A DNA stretch of 64,000 bases, taken from positions 158,293,167-158,357,166 of the forward strand of contig NC_080672.1 in assembly GCF_030247195.1 (NCBI RefSeq), read 5' to 3'. This document shows, one piece after another, positions 1 through 11,579 of this stretch. This stretch comes from Topomyia yanbarensis. Taxonomy: Eukaryota > Arthropoda > Insecta > Diptera > Culicidae. Numbering within the stretch: the first letter of the stretch is position 1; every line of letters begins with the position of its first letter. A program made the translations under genes and the position numbers. The notes under the pieces were generated by a model. That model worked only from the letters and a program-made list of their open reading frames with translations, did no database searches and had not been told where the DNA came from.

Positions 1-101
1 AATCGGAGCACTAGAACTTGAGTTACAGATATTCATAGACCGCTACCTATTGACTGCCCGAAAGTGGCATAGTGGTCAAAATTTGGTTATCTGCACCGAC
101 C

Positions 102-974
102 CACAGAGGAGTAACTAGAACAAATTCTTGGCCAATAACCAAAAAAAAAATTTTTTTCGATTTTTTATTTAGTTATATATTTTTAGATACTTAAAAGCAT
201 ACTGCATATTGTGGCAAAATTAAGAGTATGCCAAAAATTGCTAAACAATTTTTGCATGGATGCAAAATGATGATATTTTAAGGGTTTTTAATAATTTTTT
301 ATTACATATCCAGCAAAATCGTTTTTAAATGATGATGACTGTATTAAATAAAACAATATTATAACAAACGTAATAGAACATAATTATTTGTATAACCTCC
401 GCTTAAAAATAACCGAAAATAGTAGTGTTGCTGTTTGTTGGACCAGCTTTAAAAATATCTTTTTTAAACAAGATATTCCAAATTTGAATGATAAAAAAGT
501 TACATTATACGGCAAGATCCGGCAACGTTGCCGAAACAACATTACAAAACAAGATTCCAGCTATTCAAAAAACATTCAATCTCTTCCGATCTTTTCCGAT
601 CGATAAATTCCAAGCGATTTGAAAATATTGATATTTTAACTAATTTGAGGTACGCTAAAATGCTGAAGGGTCAAAAACTATGTTTGGCGAAATGAATCTT
701 TATGAATATGTGCACAGGTATCCCTTTTCTTCTTCCTTTTCCACTGACCAACTGTTCATGCAGCGGAAAAACAAATGTATCCATAAATATCACCTCGAAA
801 ATACTAGTATTCGGGAGGATCTAGAAAATTGACCCCTGCACTGATAAGTGGATAGATGCCAAATAGCCCCAAAAACCAGTTATTTTCTATTTGTAGTTCA
901 TATTGAGGCATAATAACAGCAATAGCCGCAATAAATAGTTTTGGGCAGGATTCGACCCCAGTTACTCCTCTGTG
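102..974. mobile_element. Non-autonomous TIR element, copy 1
   Basis: An 873-bp unit bounded by a perfect 15-bp terminal inverted repeat (CACAGAGGAGTAACT at the left, its complement at the right) and flanked by the 5-bp direct repeat CGACC (97-101 and 975-979). No coding region is visible. A second copy lies in the opposite orientation at 36272-37127. A TIR beginning CAC with a GC-rich 5-bp target duplication is what Transib transposons produce, so a Transib-derived MITE is the best guess. That class is inferred from ends only. The copies are clearly diverged from each other. Confidence 0.75.
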
Positions 975-979
975 CGACC

Positions 980-2129
980 GTTTAACTCAATTATCTTGGA
1001 ATTGTACTTTTTTTGAAAAGTTCCTTTGCGGCGATTACGCTATCTCAGGAACCAATTTACCGATCATTCTGAATTTTTCACCAAAAATTTCCTATAGCCG
1101 CGTTAGGTACCAAAATATTTTTATTTGAATTTCCGCTACAATTTTCCCAAATAAAAAACTCAATTTGTGCTGCGCACGAAAAATAAGTTGGGTGAAAATG
1201 GGTTAAATAATACTCTACACCTTTCAGTCATGATCTTTAAAAAAGGAAAAAAAGACATTCTCTTACAATCAGCGAACGCGCGCACGCGCGCGTGTCGTGT
1301 ATGAATATTGAAACTGATTTCAATCAAAACCCAAACCAGCCAAAAACAACAAATAACTTGTGTATATCGTATACACTAGTCAAATCCATCGCTTATGCAC
1401 ATACTTGTTAGTGCAACCAAAGTTTAAATTCTCACACCAGCACGAGAACATGAACAACCTACAGCAAGGGGGTTGCTTTTTAGCAAACATCCATTTTAAA
1501 GTTAGTAAGAAATGCTTTCCGTGCAGCATTACTTTCGCATCTTAACAAAACATACCGATTGTGAAAAACATACTGCTTATGCTTTTAAACTCGGCAACAA
1601 TGCAATGAGACTCCGCTTATTTAGCATCATTCGTAGCTCAAGGATAGGGAGCTCCATCATCACTTCCAACGGACACGATACTTTGACGCGAACATTGTTT
1701 CCACAAACCAGAATTATGTGAAATGGGAGATTTTCGAACATAATATATACAATACAGAATCTTGTGCGCAAAAATAATAGTTGGTGAAGGAAAATACTTC
1801 CAAATTTTAATTCTTCTGATTGGTTTGTCAACGCTGATAAGGACTATTTTTAGAAAAAAAATCTCAGGGTGAGAGATATTTTTCCAATTTGCCCCGGACT
1901 ACTAGCCCGGAGCTGAACGAATCTAAATTATGTAGTCAGTCAAGGTGGTCGTATCCTAATCTTATCGCACTGTGTTGATATGCCAGATTTTGTCTAGTTG
2001 GCAAGTTACGCCAGGAAGGCTAAACTCCTTTCCTTACATACTAAATACAGCTTGATGACCATAACAACTACATCCTATAATTTACACTAGTTCACCTACT
2101 CAAAAAATTGACGTAAGCTCAGCGTGCAT
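980..2129. other. Intergenic stretch with no supported gene
   Basis: AT-rich DNA with short random open frames and no recognised protein. The one distinct item is an alternating purine-pyrimidine CG/CA tract at about 1276-1295, unusual in this base composition. Confidence 0.6.
1276..1295. repeat. Alternating CG/CA tract (Z-DNA-prone)
   Basis: Twenty bases of strict purine-pyrimidine alternation, mostly CG with one CA step, ending in GTGT. Such tracts favour left-handed DNA. No gene start is evident beside it. Confidence 0.6.
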
Positions 2130-2137
2130 GTTGAATT

Positions 2138-4062
2138 CAGTGGCGTAGCCAGAAATTTGGTTTGGAGGGGGTTTTGATGAAAATCGCAAATTTTTTGAAA
2201 AAATGCTAAAATTTAATATGAGTTTGATAAATTATTGAAAACTCAAAAACATAAGTAGTCTAACAGATGTTATTCCAGTCTACAAACAAGAAGGATCAAC
2301 ATGGAACAGTTTTCAAACCTCTATAGATTATTTTCTTGTATAATATGTCAATGAAGTCAAAAATTGCGATCTTTTAAAGTGGGATAAATGATCTAAAAAA
2401 TTTTCAACGTTCAAGATCACCTAATATAATAATCCTTGACTTTGAAGGTTTGATAACTTCGGGAAGTTATCAACATAAAACAGCGCCTGCTTTGATATAG
2501 AAATTTTAGTGATTAACTCTCATAGAGGTAATTATGGTGAATTAATTTTTCAAAAATATTAAGAGACATGGTGCGTTCAGCAAAGTTTTTGATAATGTCA
2601 TTTCAAACAATTTTGTTGAAAATATGAAGGCTACATGAATTCAACATATAGGGATTTAAATGGACTGGGCCTGCTATATTTCTCCTTAGTGAAGAAAAAT
2701 TTAGGTGAAAACTATTTTTTTCTGCGCTACGGATAAAATTGTTTGAAACAATCATTGCGAGTTGAGAACACAAAACCTATATCTAAATTATGGATGGATG
2801 GAACTGAAACTTGCGTTTCGACTTCATCTCATCAGAATCCGACACTAACTTGGTGGGCGGACTAAGCTAGCGCCGAATTGATGCTACCTCCTGAAAATGG
2901 AATCACTCTTTGTGTTTTTGAGTCCTTTTAATATCTGGGAATTATTTGTTTTAAATCCAGTTCCCTTATTTTTTTGTAAGCTTCAAAGGCACCTTGAACG
3001 CAATGTGAATTTATTATTTAATTACCGCAGAAGAGATTTATCAAATACAGTAATTTCAGAATAGCTTGTTGTAAAGGTTTTCTACTACTATATTTCGATA
3101 CTCTGAATATGTGGGATATTTATGTCTTTGACAAAGTTGTTTGAAATATCACTTTCGAAAACTTTGCTGGAGACATTAAGTCTCGACCCAAATTTGGTTG
3201 AAGAGTAATTCTTGTCTATAATTACTTCTAGGAGGATTACCCGTCAAAATTATTCTATCAGCAGATGAACAGTTTTACGTTTTGAAATTCTTCAATGTTA
3301 CTTAACATCGAAATTTGGCAGTTTCGAATGAATGTAATCGTGACCGTTAAAAATTTATCGAGCATTAATTTTACTTTTCTGCATTAGTCAACCTCACAAC
3401 TTGCAGTACTAGTACGTAGCACACAAAATTTTAGTACGCCATTCATTGCATCCTGCTAAGAGGCTATTCATATAGTTGATAATACAACAAAAATCCAATG
3501 CTCATAAAACCGATCCTGACCTGCTAGAGACAAAATTACATTAGCTTTCAACTAGTTTCTGAAATGTTATTCTTGTTGTTAACCATATTGAATTGTTGTC
3601 TAAACTCTACACAATCTAAAAAAATACATTTTCAGCAAATGTTGAAATGTATGTAAGTTTTCGGTAAACAAGCTTATGTTTTATATGCAATCAACCTATT
3701 CAAATTTAGATTCCCATTCGAAAAATTGTCTCTAATCCATATTTTAAAGCATCTTTCAAAAAATGAGCTCATAATAATTCAGACAGTTATTTTATTTTAC
3801 ATTGAAGTAATTTGATAACTATGGGATTTTGGCTAAGAGATAAGTTACAAGATCCCCTTCCCACAATTTTCCAAAAGTTCTCATGACGCTTTAAACACAG
3901 CTCTCAATGTAGTGATCAGAGAATATTTTTTCAAAAATATTTTGTGGAATATTAAATAAATTCGTCAGTATCAATTTTTTTTTCAATCCAATTAATTTTG
4001 GTTTGGGGGGGGGGGGGTTTAACCCCCAAACCCCCCCCCCCCCCCCCTTTGCTACGCCACTG
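2138..4062. mobile_element. hAT-like non-autonomous element, copy 1
   Basis: A 1925-bp unit with a perfect 12-bp TIR, CAGTGGCGTAGC at the left and its complement at 4051-4062. It is flanked by the 8-bp direct repeat GTTGAATT (2130-2137 and 4063-4070). An 8-bp duplication with a CAG-type TIR is the signature of hAT elements. No transposase frame is visible, so it is non-autonomous. The right end carries a G-run and C-run (4005-4047). A diverged copy occupies 25891-27702, and fragments lie near 39225-39390 and 59925-60243. Confidence 0.85.
4005..4047. repeat. G13/C17 homopolymer block
   Basis: Thirteen Gs, a short TTTAA spacer, five Cs, AAA and seventeen Cs lie just inside the right TIR of the hAT-like element. 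The G and C runs can pair as a hairpin or form quadruplex/i-motif structures. The homologous end of the second copy (about 27636-27690) is also G-rich but less pure, so the runs have expanded here. Exact lengths are prone to sequencing error. Confidence 0.8.
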
Positions 4063-4070
4063 GTTGAATT

Positions 4071-7000
4071 CAATCCAAACTCAAACCGCATACATCGCAA
4101 ATCAACGGTCAACTGAGTGCTAAAAAGTAATTTTTGTACTACTGCACCGTCTGGATGGTACAGCACAGTCCACAGATAACTCGTTTGCTAAGGAAGTAAC
4201 GAATGGTAAAACACTAACTTACGGGAATTTCAGTTTTTCCATCTCGTTTTCGAAATATTGTCTGAAAATCTTTTTTTTGCTTTATTTATGGAAATCATTC
4301 ATATTTCAAAATTTAGTACAAAACTGGTACACATTTCCCGATTGATTAGTGCAAACGTTGTGTAATTCAGTTTCGTACAATGAAAATTAGTGGCATTCAA
4401 AAAGTCTACCTCCTGTTTCTTCACCAATTTTAAATAGGGGCCCTTTATTGAAAGGAAAGCCCCCCGTTGGGGTATGAAACGGTCGTATTTAACTTTAGTT
4501 TGCTTGAACAAAAAAGTGGCTCTTCGAGGAGATCCTTCGTGCGTAATTGTGCATCTCTTGACGCGCAGATCTGTCATTTTTTTGTTTTCAAGATTCTCTT
4601 TGTACACATGATTGTCAAGAAATAGCTAATCTGCTGGTTTCCACTATTTTTTTTTAATATTCCTTCAAAACGTTTTTTTAATATTCCTTCAAACGTTGTT
4701 TTTACAAATCTATTAATTTTTTATTGTTGGTAATTTAATTCGGATTTGGCAAACATTCATATACTGTACTGAATAAATATAATCGGGAAAACCAACGCAG
4801 CTAGAAATAATATGGAATCTGAACCTGCAGCATAGAAACCAAATCTTTTTTGTAAACTGAGTTTTGTACATATTCAATATAATATTTTTGAATTTTATGA
4901 CCGATTGAACTCTACTTCAAATCCGCCTCTGTACTAGGCCCAAAAAAATTTCTCAGTTTTTTTTGCAAATCCAATTAAACGAAAACTTGATCGACCAGCA
5001 CCTGATACGGGCTGCCTTCTCTGGGTCGACCATCGCAGCTTTTGCCCTCCCTGAAGCGCACCACTCTCTGTGGTCCTTCCCCATCAAAATATCATAATTC
5101 AGGATAAATTGCTATCGCCGGTGAATTATCAATCAGTATCAACTTACCGCTGTGGATTCCCGTCATTCCAGTGAATTCTGTTTTCCTTGTTAGGTTTTAA
5201 AACTGCCTGTGCCAACCAAATCGATTGCATCAGACTGCAACTGGAAACTCATCCAGCACGTAATTTGTTAGGAAATTTATTAACATTCACATTGTTGGTG
5301 TGCGACAGGTTCGCTCGCTGCTGAAACTGAAGCTCTCTCCTTGCAGGACCGACACGCAGACGTCTCATCGTATTTCGTTTTTGCGCGATGAAGTGATTTT
5401 TTTTAAATATAGCAGCTATTATAATTCGAAGCCAAGTGCACAGCACCCAACGGGTGGAAGGAAGCTACACGGTGGGAACGCAGATGTAGAAAATTGTCAT
5501 GTAGCATGGTCAGTGTTTTACGCTGTGGGATGAAAAGGTCTTATCCCGAGGACTGCTATAGCCTGATGGCGGCATAATTTGCAGAAACCACCGGGCGCAG
5601 AAACTCACATGAAAGTGCAATAAAATACAAAATATGCGCACTTTGGTATAAAATGATAAAATATTAAAGCGCTGGCATTTTATTTCTGCAATAAATCAAT
5701 TGTCATTATTTTGTAGCAGAAAGAGAACTATGCGAGAGAAATGAACCGCCTTCGTTGGAGTTCATTCATTCTGGTTTAGATTTATTAAAATTTAGAAGCA
5801 ATGCGGTAGAGGTTTTTAAACTTACTGCTTCAACTGTAACATTCAACATCTAACGCGAATTGTCCACGCTTTTAGCAAGTGTCATATTACTCCATGGCCG
5901 AGCACTTCTATACTTGGAATCGAGGCCGGTAATAGTAGAAGAATAATTGGCACATGGATTAAGATCGTCATCATCCATTTTGTATACATCCCCATCCTTT
6001 ACCGATGTGGTTCAATTGTTACGTCTTGTAAGAAAACCACACTTTTCTGGGGATGTGATACTTTTTCCGGCAGTTATTTTTATCGTCTCTTCAATAGAGA
6101 AAAGGCACTTTGAAGATCGCTGTCATTTGTTTTCGTCCGACCGTACGACCTAATGCAACGCTACAGGATTTGCTTCCCTCGTTCGCAGTGACAGAAGTAC
6201 AGTCACTCGCAGGAACATTCCATTAGGTCATGTTTGTTTTCTTCCAAAGAAATGGAAATGCCCTACATCACGTGGTTTGGATAACTATCCCATGGACCGG
6301 GAGGAAGGAGAAATCGGGGTGGATAAGAGCAGTAAATCTGTCTTACTAGCGATCCGCCGGAGAGGCCACAACAGAGATAGATCAATGAAGCATTGTGTTC
6401 TAGAGTGAAGCTGCCACCAAAGGAGCGTGGAACAGACGAGGCTCATTTATTTTTGGTTTGTTTTGTTTTCTCGTCCGATAATTAATGATTGTGTAAGTTT
6501 AGAATAATCACATCACAAATCACCTTTGGTGTCATTTTTCATCAAAGTGAAATCTATTAATTATACGTGACACATTTTGTCGCTTTCTTATCTCATCGAT
6601 TTCGGATTCAGCAAATCGGAAGGTGAAGTAAGCCTTAGATTTGAATGAATGCAAACCAGGAAATGTCGCCGGAAATTTTAAACAGTGTACAATTGCCAGA
6701 GCCATAGCGTGGTATTCTGGCGTCTTTGACGGAGTCTCAGTTTTTCGACCCTTTGGTGTTTACTTTGGCTTTCTATTTCAGTTCGTCCTTCAAATAAGAA
6801 TTTGTGTACATCGAAATGACCCACCTACTCCCTACTTAATTCATGTTTAACTGTTGTTCATTTTATGTAAACTCCAGCCACAAATCTTTTACTGTATATT
6901 TAGGAAATCAGTTGACGCTAGGTGTTTGAAGGCGGCGGAGGGAGTATCTAGTCAGACGACTGTATGTTAGAGTGCCAATGACATGTATGGAAAACAGGTG

Positions 7001-7109
7001 GTCATCGAATTTCATAACCGGATGCACATCAACAAAAAAAAAGTTAGGCTCAATCGCACGCGATTAAGTGGTTGCGCAAAACGGCTAAAGTGCAACAATT
7101 TTCACCCGT
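4071..7109. other. Intergenic stretch with no supported gene
   Basis: About 3 kb without a recognisable gene. Between 4980 and 5450 the minus strand has short overlapping frames of coding-like composition, but with stops and no family match; they are noted as rejected. The rest is AT-rich with no TIR pair or tandem array that I can define. Confidence 0.5.
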
Positions 7110-7112
7110 AAA

Positions 7113-7160
7113 AACGCTTTTAATCCACCTAACAGTGTGATGAGACATTTCTTATAACTC
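7113..7160 (-). repeat. Terminal fragment of the dispersed repeat family
   Basis: Contains the family end motif TTAATCCACCTA followed by a degenerate continuation, as at 8837 and 26433. Beyond about 7160 the match fades, so this is at most a truncated, old copy. Confidence 0.4.
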
Positions 7161-7330
7161 TTATCACTCTCTTCGGATATTATATCGTTTGAGTACATTT
7201 AGAACTTGATGCTTCGCGATGTTTTTGATAACACATACTACATGGGAAAGTGGCAGGACTCAGAGAATCGCTCAAATCAGCATAGGACAACATCAGTGCT
7301 AGAAATCTCAAATCAAATCAATGGGAAGCG

Positions 7331-8830
7331 AAGAAATGGCCCATAAAATAGACATAGCTACGAATTATTGTTAATGCTCTGTTAATAAAATATCTATATT
7401 GTGGTGGGAAAACTGAATTTTCCTAAAGGGGTTATATATAGTACTGAGCCAAAAAAATCGCATTTTTTTTAATCGATTTGAAGTTTATACTTTACTCAAA
7501 TTACCAACGCGACTGAGAACTAAGAAATCAACGCTTTTTCTTGAAACGGGCGATACTAGCAGTGACACCATTCAAAGAAAATCAACAGTGAATATTTCCA
7601 GATTTTTATTTCCTATTTAAGAACTATTGTGTTTTTTATATCCTAGATTGCATGATTCAGTGATCGAAACCCAAAACTTCATAAAGTATTTGAAATTATT
7701 AAATTAAAATTTGTTTTTGCTATTGAAATTTACAAAATGATAGTATCGCCCTTTTGGCGATTGTTTACTTTTTCGGTCCCACCTATCAGCATTGAAGTAT
7801 CGTTCTTACGTTTTTTTACAATAACTACCGTTCTACACCACCGATTTCGTCCGTGTAATCCTAAAAAAATACGAAAATAACAGTTTCGCTTCTAAACTGC
7901 TAGCAAAAAAAGTATCGCCCTGTTTGTTTGCATGAAGCGTGGAGGGCGAAACTTTAAATAAACAAACAAAAATACAGTTTCGCCCGTTGTATTTTTTCTG
8001 TAGTTTAAGAAAGCAATATCGTAGAATCAAAATTTTTAGGTTAATTGGTTGCGTTTCAAAGCCCTCATTCGCATGTATGAAAAAAGCCTTATGTTTACAT
8101 TTGTAAGTATCGCCATTTTCACAAAAAGGGTTGAAATGAAATCGCAGATCCGGATATCACGCTATCTCTGAAGTGCATGCGTGCATAGTTCCAAATTTTA
8201 CTTCGACATCGACTTTTTCTAATCCTAATGTCAAAGAACAAATAAAAACCTCTCGAAAACGAACCGTTTGGGAAAATCATCATCATTACTGGAATTTTCA
8301 TTTTCACGAAACTTTTCGATAACCTTCCGTCACTTGCGTTAATGCACTGTGTGCACAGTGCTCTGAAAATCTAGCGAAATTGTCTTAGGGCACCAGCGGG
8401 TCTAATTCAGAGCTATCTGCGCGGCGAGTAAAGTAAAGAATACTAAAAATTATTTTCTATTCCATAATTTTCAGTTCAGTAATTCGAGAGATCGTGCTCA
8501 CCGCAAGCCATGAAAAATAGACTACGTTGTGAAGCGATGGTCACTATTTATTAAAAAATCACGGTTAAATAAAAAAAATTATACTATTAAAAAATTTCAA
8601 ATAGTTTATAATTTTCACAAACTTATTAGGAAAAATTGTTTAATAAGCTTTCGTAATATTGTGTAGGAAAAAGGTGAAAATTGCAGTATTTTCTCTATCT
8701 GCAACATATAAACCCTTAAGTATACCAATTAATTGGTATACGAATTGGAATAGGTTCGCCAAATTTTGGAAGAAGTCTATAAAAAACCCCTTGAAAATTA
8801 CCTAAAAATTGTTGTAGTTCGATACAATAA
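7331..8830. other. Intergenic stretch with no supported gene
   Basis: AT-rich. The motif TATCGCCC or close variants recurs in both orientations (near 7550, 7742, 7911, 7978 and 8106), which may mark an old foldback element, but I cannot set boundaries. No coding frame is supported. Confidence 0.45.
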
Positions 8831-9819
8831 AACCTGTTTTAATCCACCTAGCGGTGCAATTGTTCCTTTCTCATTTCTCTAAACTATGGCACGGAGGCTT
8901 TTTATGTTCAACATAATTGTCCATTACATTCTTAGTACACTTTGCACTTATACACAATGGCATGCCAGCCACGAACTTTATGAGCTACGTGTCGACGGTG
9001 AAACACTTGAAACAAAAAAATATCATACTCCATTAGCCTAATCAGCATTAGATCAATGTTATCTGCTTGCTAACTCATTTTGTCATGCGGGGATGGGTAT
9101 GTGAGGAGGGCGAAAGTCCCATGAACGAACGACTCCCCAGCTTAAATTGGTATGCTTTGTAATATAGTGGTGGTTTAAAGATGATGGGGTTGAAAGGGAG
9201 GGGTATGAGGTGGTGGCCATCTCTGAGAAAAATGAGTGACATTATTTGACACATACGCACATACATACACACACACATACACACACATACACACACATAC
9301 ATACACACATACACACACACATACAGACATTTTCCGATCTCGACGAACTGAGTCGAATGGGATATGACACTCGGCCCTCCGGGCCGGGATTAGGTTGACG
9401 TTTTTCAGAGTGATTGCATAACCTTTCTATATGAGAAAGGCAATATATGAGAAAGGCAAAGATGTGCAAAATCCACAAAAGTGAATCTTCGTCAAATTTT
9501 TTTCGTGTTTGCATCAAATCTCGACGTTTTATGCACCTTGAATACATTTAGCATCAAAAATAAAAATTCTATTTTTAATTTTTCCTATAGTTTTTATGAG
9601 AAATTTCTGTGTGGCCGCACTCTGAAACCCGTAATTCCGGAACCAGAATTCCGATCCAAAATTCAATAGCAGCCGATGGGAAGGTTGCACCTTTCATTTG
9701 AGACTAAGTTTGGGCAAATCGGTCCAGCCATCTCTGAGAAAAATGAGTGACATTATTTGACACATACGCACATACACACACACATACACACACATACATA
9801 CACACATACACACACACAC
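8831..9819 (-). repeat. Dispersed ACAY-bearing repeat, left part
   Basis: Starts with the family end AACCTGTTTTAATCCACC. It runs through a segment shared in inverted orientation with 46826-47166, an ACAT/ACAC microsatellite (9253-9326), a block ending in the hairpin-like CCTTTCTATATGAGAAAGG (about 9424-9442), one roughly 330-bp unit (9460-9755) and a second microsatellite. The Waldo-like element interrupts it at 9820. It continues at 25348-25460. Orientation is called minus because the 46-kb copy reads the other way. Confidence 0.8.
9253..9326. repeat. (ACAC/ACAT)n microsatellite
   Basis: A tract of ACAY tetranucleotides inside the dispersed repeat, with no insertion in it. It is an unoccupied counterpart of the tract that holds the retrotransposon at 9820. 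Confidence 0.9.
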
Positions 9820-9820
9820 A
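9762..9820. repeat. (ACAY)n microsatellite, target of the non-LTR element
   Basis: ACAC/ACAT tract broken by the retrotransposon 5' end. The tract resumes at 25348 straight after the element's A-tail with the same repeat type, then CAGAC and the repeat's conserved block. This brackets the insertion site. Confidence 0.85.
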
Positions 9821-9876
9821 TCACAACCATCCTCCTTTACAGGTCCAAAGCCCTGGTAAAGGAGGATGGTTGTGAT
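9820..9876 (+). other. 5'-terminal hairpin of the non-LTR element
   Basis: A perfect 21-bp inverted repeat (9820-9840 with 9856-9876) and a 15-base loop begins at the junction with the microsatellite. It would fold at the extreme 5' end of the element RNA. A role in priming, RNA protection or internal promoter function is conceivable but unproven. Confidence 0.85.
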
Positions 9877-10106
9877 GATCCGGGCCGAGATCACCACGTA
9901 AAGCAAGGTAGGGCATAACCCCAATTCCAAGGCGTGAAGCGACCCGTGCCGAGGGATGAGTGATCGAGGGGGTGAAAAAGATGCTCGATCGTTAACGGAG
10001 CCTGTGGGGTACCTGGGCAACCCCCACAGTAAGCGTCCCTTACCACGCTAATGCGGAGCTCTGGCGTGGCGGACATATATTTCTCGCGCTACTCGTGGGA
10101 CTATAC

Positions 10107-11579
10107 ATGGAGTTGAACAAAAATAAAAACAAACAGACGGAGGTACCAAACCCCTTCGCAAGAGGTGGTTTGGCGAGGTCTCCCCCCCGTGGGGAGAGTA
10201 GTGGAGCGATGAGTGCTGCATCCGAAAGCACCAGTGACCCCCCAGCGGCGGTAGGCAATAACCCTACCAATGCATCGGAGGGGCCAATAGCTGCGATGCG
10301 CAAAGTAGCGAAGCAACTCGATTCTATAATCGACTTCGCTAGCGCAAAGCAGAACATAGCCAAGGAGTTGAAGTTGAGCCTTCTGGAGCTCCGGAAAGCT
10401 GTTCGTGTCGCAAGACAGGAACAGCAGGTCTATGTTGAGAGGGTGGAATGTCGGGAGAGGCCCGACAGAGAAACCCAGACAGTGGCCTCCAATAGGGAGG
10501 AAAGAGAGAAGGTCGATAGAGGTTCACAGACAGTGGCCTTTACCTTCTACGGAGCAGCCACGTCGATCGGAGCGGCGACTGAGTTCCCCTCGAAGGGAAA
10601 GGGAAAGGGCAATCGCAAGACGGCATCGAATGCGAAGCGCCCTAGGAAGTCGCCAGGCGAGGGTGCCAAAACCGACACCACTCGGCGTGCAACCGTCAAG
10701 GTCAAACGCCGCCTGGGTGAGGTAAGCGAGGGCGAGAGTGACCTCGCTGTGGAGAGCGATGGTACCAGCAACCCGGCACGACCGGGGCAGGGGGGCTCAA
10801 ACCCCTGGACGCTGGTTACCAAGAAAAAGCCGGCACCGAAACCGGAGGTACCGCGGCTTGCGAGGAAGGCCAAGGACAGAGGCGAAGCCTTGTGGTTAAA
10901 AACCGACAAGGACAAATACGCCGATGTCCTTAAATCGATGAAGGCGGCCGAAAGTCTCTCGGCCCTTGGGCAGGATGTGCGTAGCGTAAGACGCACCAAC
11001 ACGGGAGAGATGCTCCTGGTGCTGAAGCGAGGCGCACAATCAAGTGCAGTATATAAGGCCTTGGCCCAAGAGGTCCTTGGTGAGGGCGCCCAAATCAGGT
11101 CGCTAGGTGCGGAAACAACTCTCCAGTGCAAGCACTTGGACGAGTTCACGACCGCAGAAGACGTCGTCGCAGCCGTCAAGGAGCACTGCGGCGTCACAAT
11201 CGAGCGGGCCTCTGTGCGATTGAGGGACGGACCCTCTGGCACCCAAGTAGCCTACCTCAGGCTACTGAATGCGGATGCCAAAAAGGTAACCGAGAAAGGG
11301 AAGCTGAAGATCGGCTGGTCGGTATGCCCTATTAGTATACCCCAGCCGCCTTCGGTGGACAGGTGCTATCGGTGCCTAGAATCCGGCCATAAAGCTTACG
11401 AATGCAAAGGCATAGACAGGAGCAAGCTATGTCGTCGATGCGGCGAGGAGGGGCATAAAGAGCGGGGGTGCACTAAGGCATATAAGTGCCTTATCTGCAC
11501 CGCTAAGAAGCAAGCCCATAAACATGCTATGGGCGGACCTTCGTGTCTCTTCGGCGAGTTAAATAAGAAGAAGCCGTGA
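10107..11579 (+). CDS. ORF1 protein of Waldo-like element (gag-like, nucleic-acid binding)
   Basis: The first in-frame ATG is at 10107 (the frame is open a few codons upstream), giving 490 residues. The N-terminal half is charged and low in complexity, rich in K, R, E, S and P. The C-terminal third carries a run of zinc knuckles: CYRCLESGHKAYEC, then CRRCGEEGHKERGC (both C-x2-C-x4-H-x4-C), then a third, looser C-x2-C set ending near residue 480. Three such knuckles are typical of R1-clade ORF1 proteins, which coat element RNA and form the RNP that returns to the nucleus. It overlaps the ORF2 reading frame by 13 bases. No stop or frameshift is visible, so it looks intact. Confidence 0.9.
   Translation: MELNKNKNKQTEVPNPFARGGLARSPPRGESSGAMSAASESTSDPPAAVGNNPTNASEGPIAAMRKVAKQLDSIIDFASAKQNIAKELKLSLLELRKAVRVARQEQQVYVERVECRERPDRETQTVASNREEREKVDRGSQTVAFTFYGAATSIGAATEFPSKGKGKGNRKTASNAKRPRKSPGEGAKTDTTRRATVKVKRRLGEVSEGESDLAVESDGTSNPARPGQGGSNPWTLVTKKKPAPKPEVPRLARKAKDRGEALWLKTDKDKYADVLKSMKAAESLSALGQDVRSVRRTNTGEMLLVLKRGAQSSAVYKALAQEVLGEGAQIRSLGAETTLQCKHLDEFTTAEDVVAAVKEHCGVTIERASVRLRDGPSGTQVAYLRLLNADAKKVTEKGKLKIGWSVCPISIPQPPSVDRCYRCLESGHKAYECKGIDRSKLCRRCGEEGHKERGCTKAYKCLICTAKKQAHKHAMGGPSCLFGELNKKKP

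Noticed and set aside
4980..5450. Minus-strand short frames that look coding, with a donor-like AGCGGTAAGT near 5150
   Set aside because: Two overlapping frames look equally good, both have stops, the implied intron would be about 39 bp, and no family is recognised.
9253..9820. CRISPR-like alternation of repeats
   Set aside because: Microsatellites within a eukaryotic dispersed repeat; no spacer structure.
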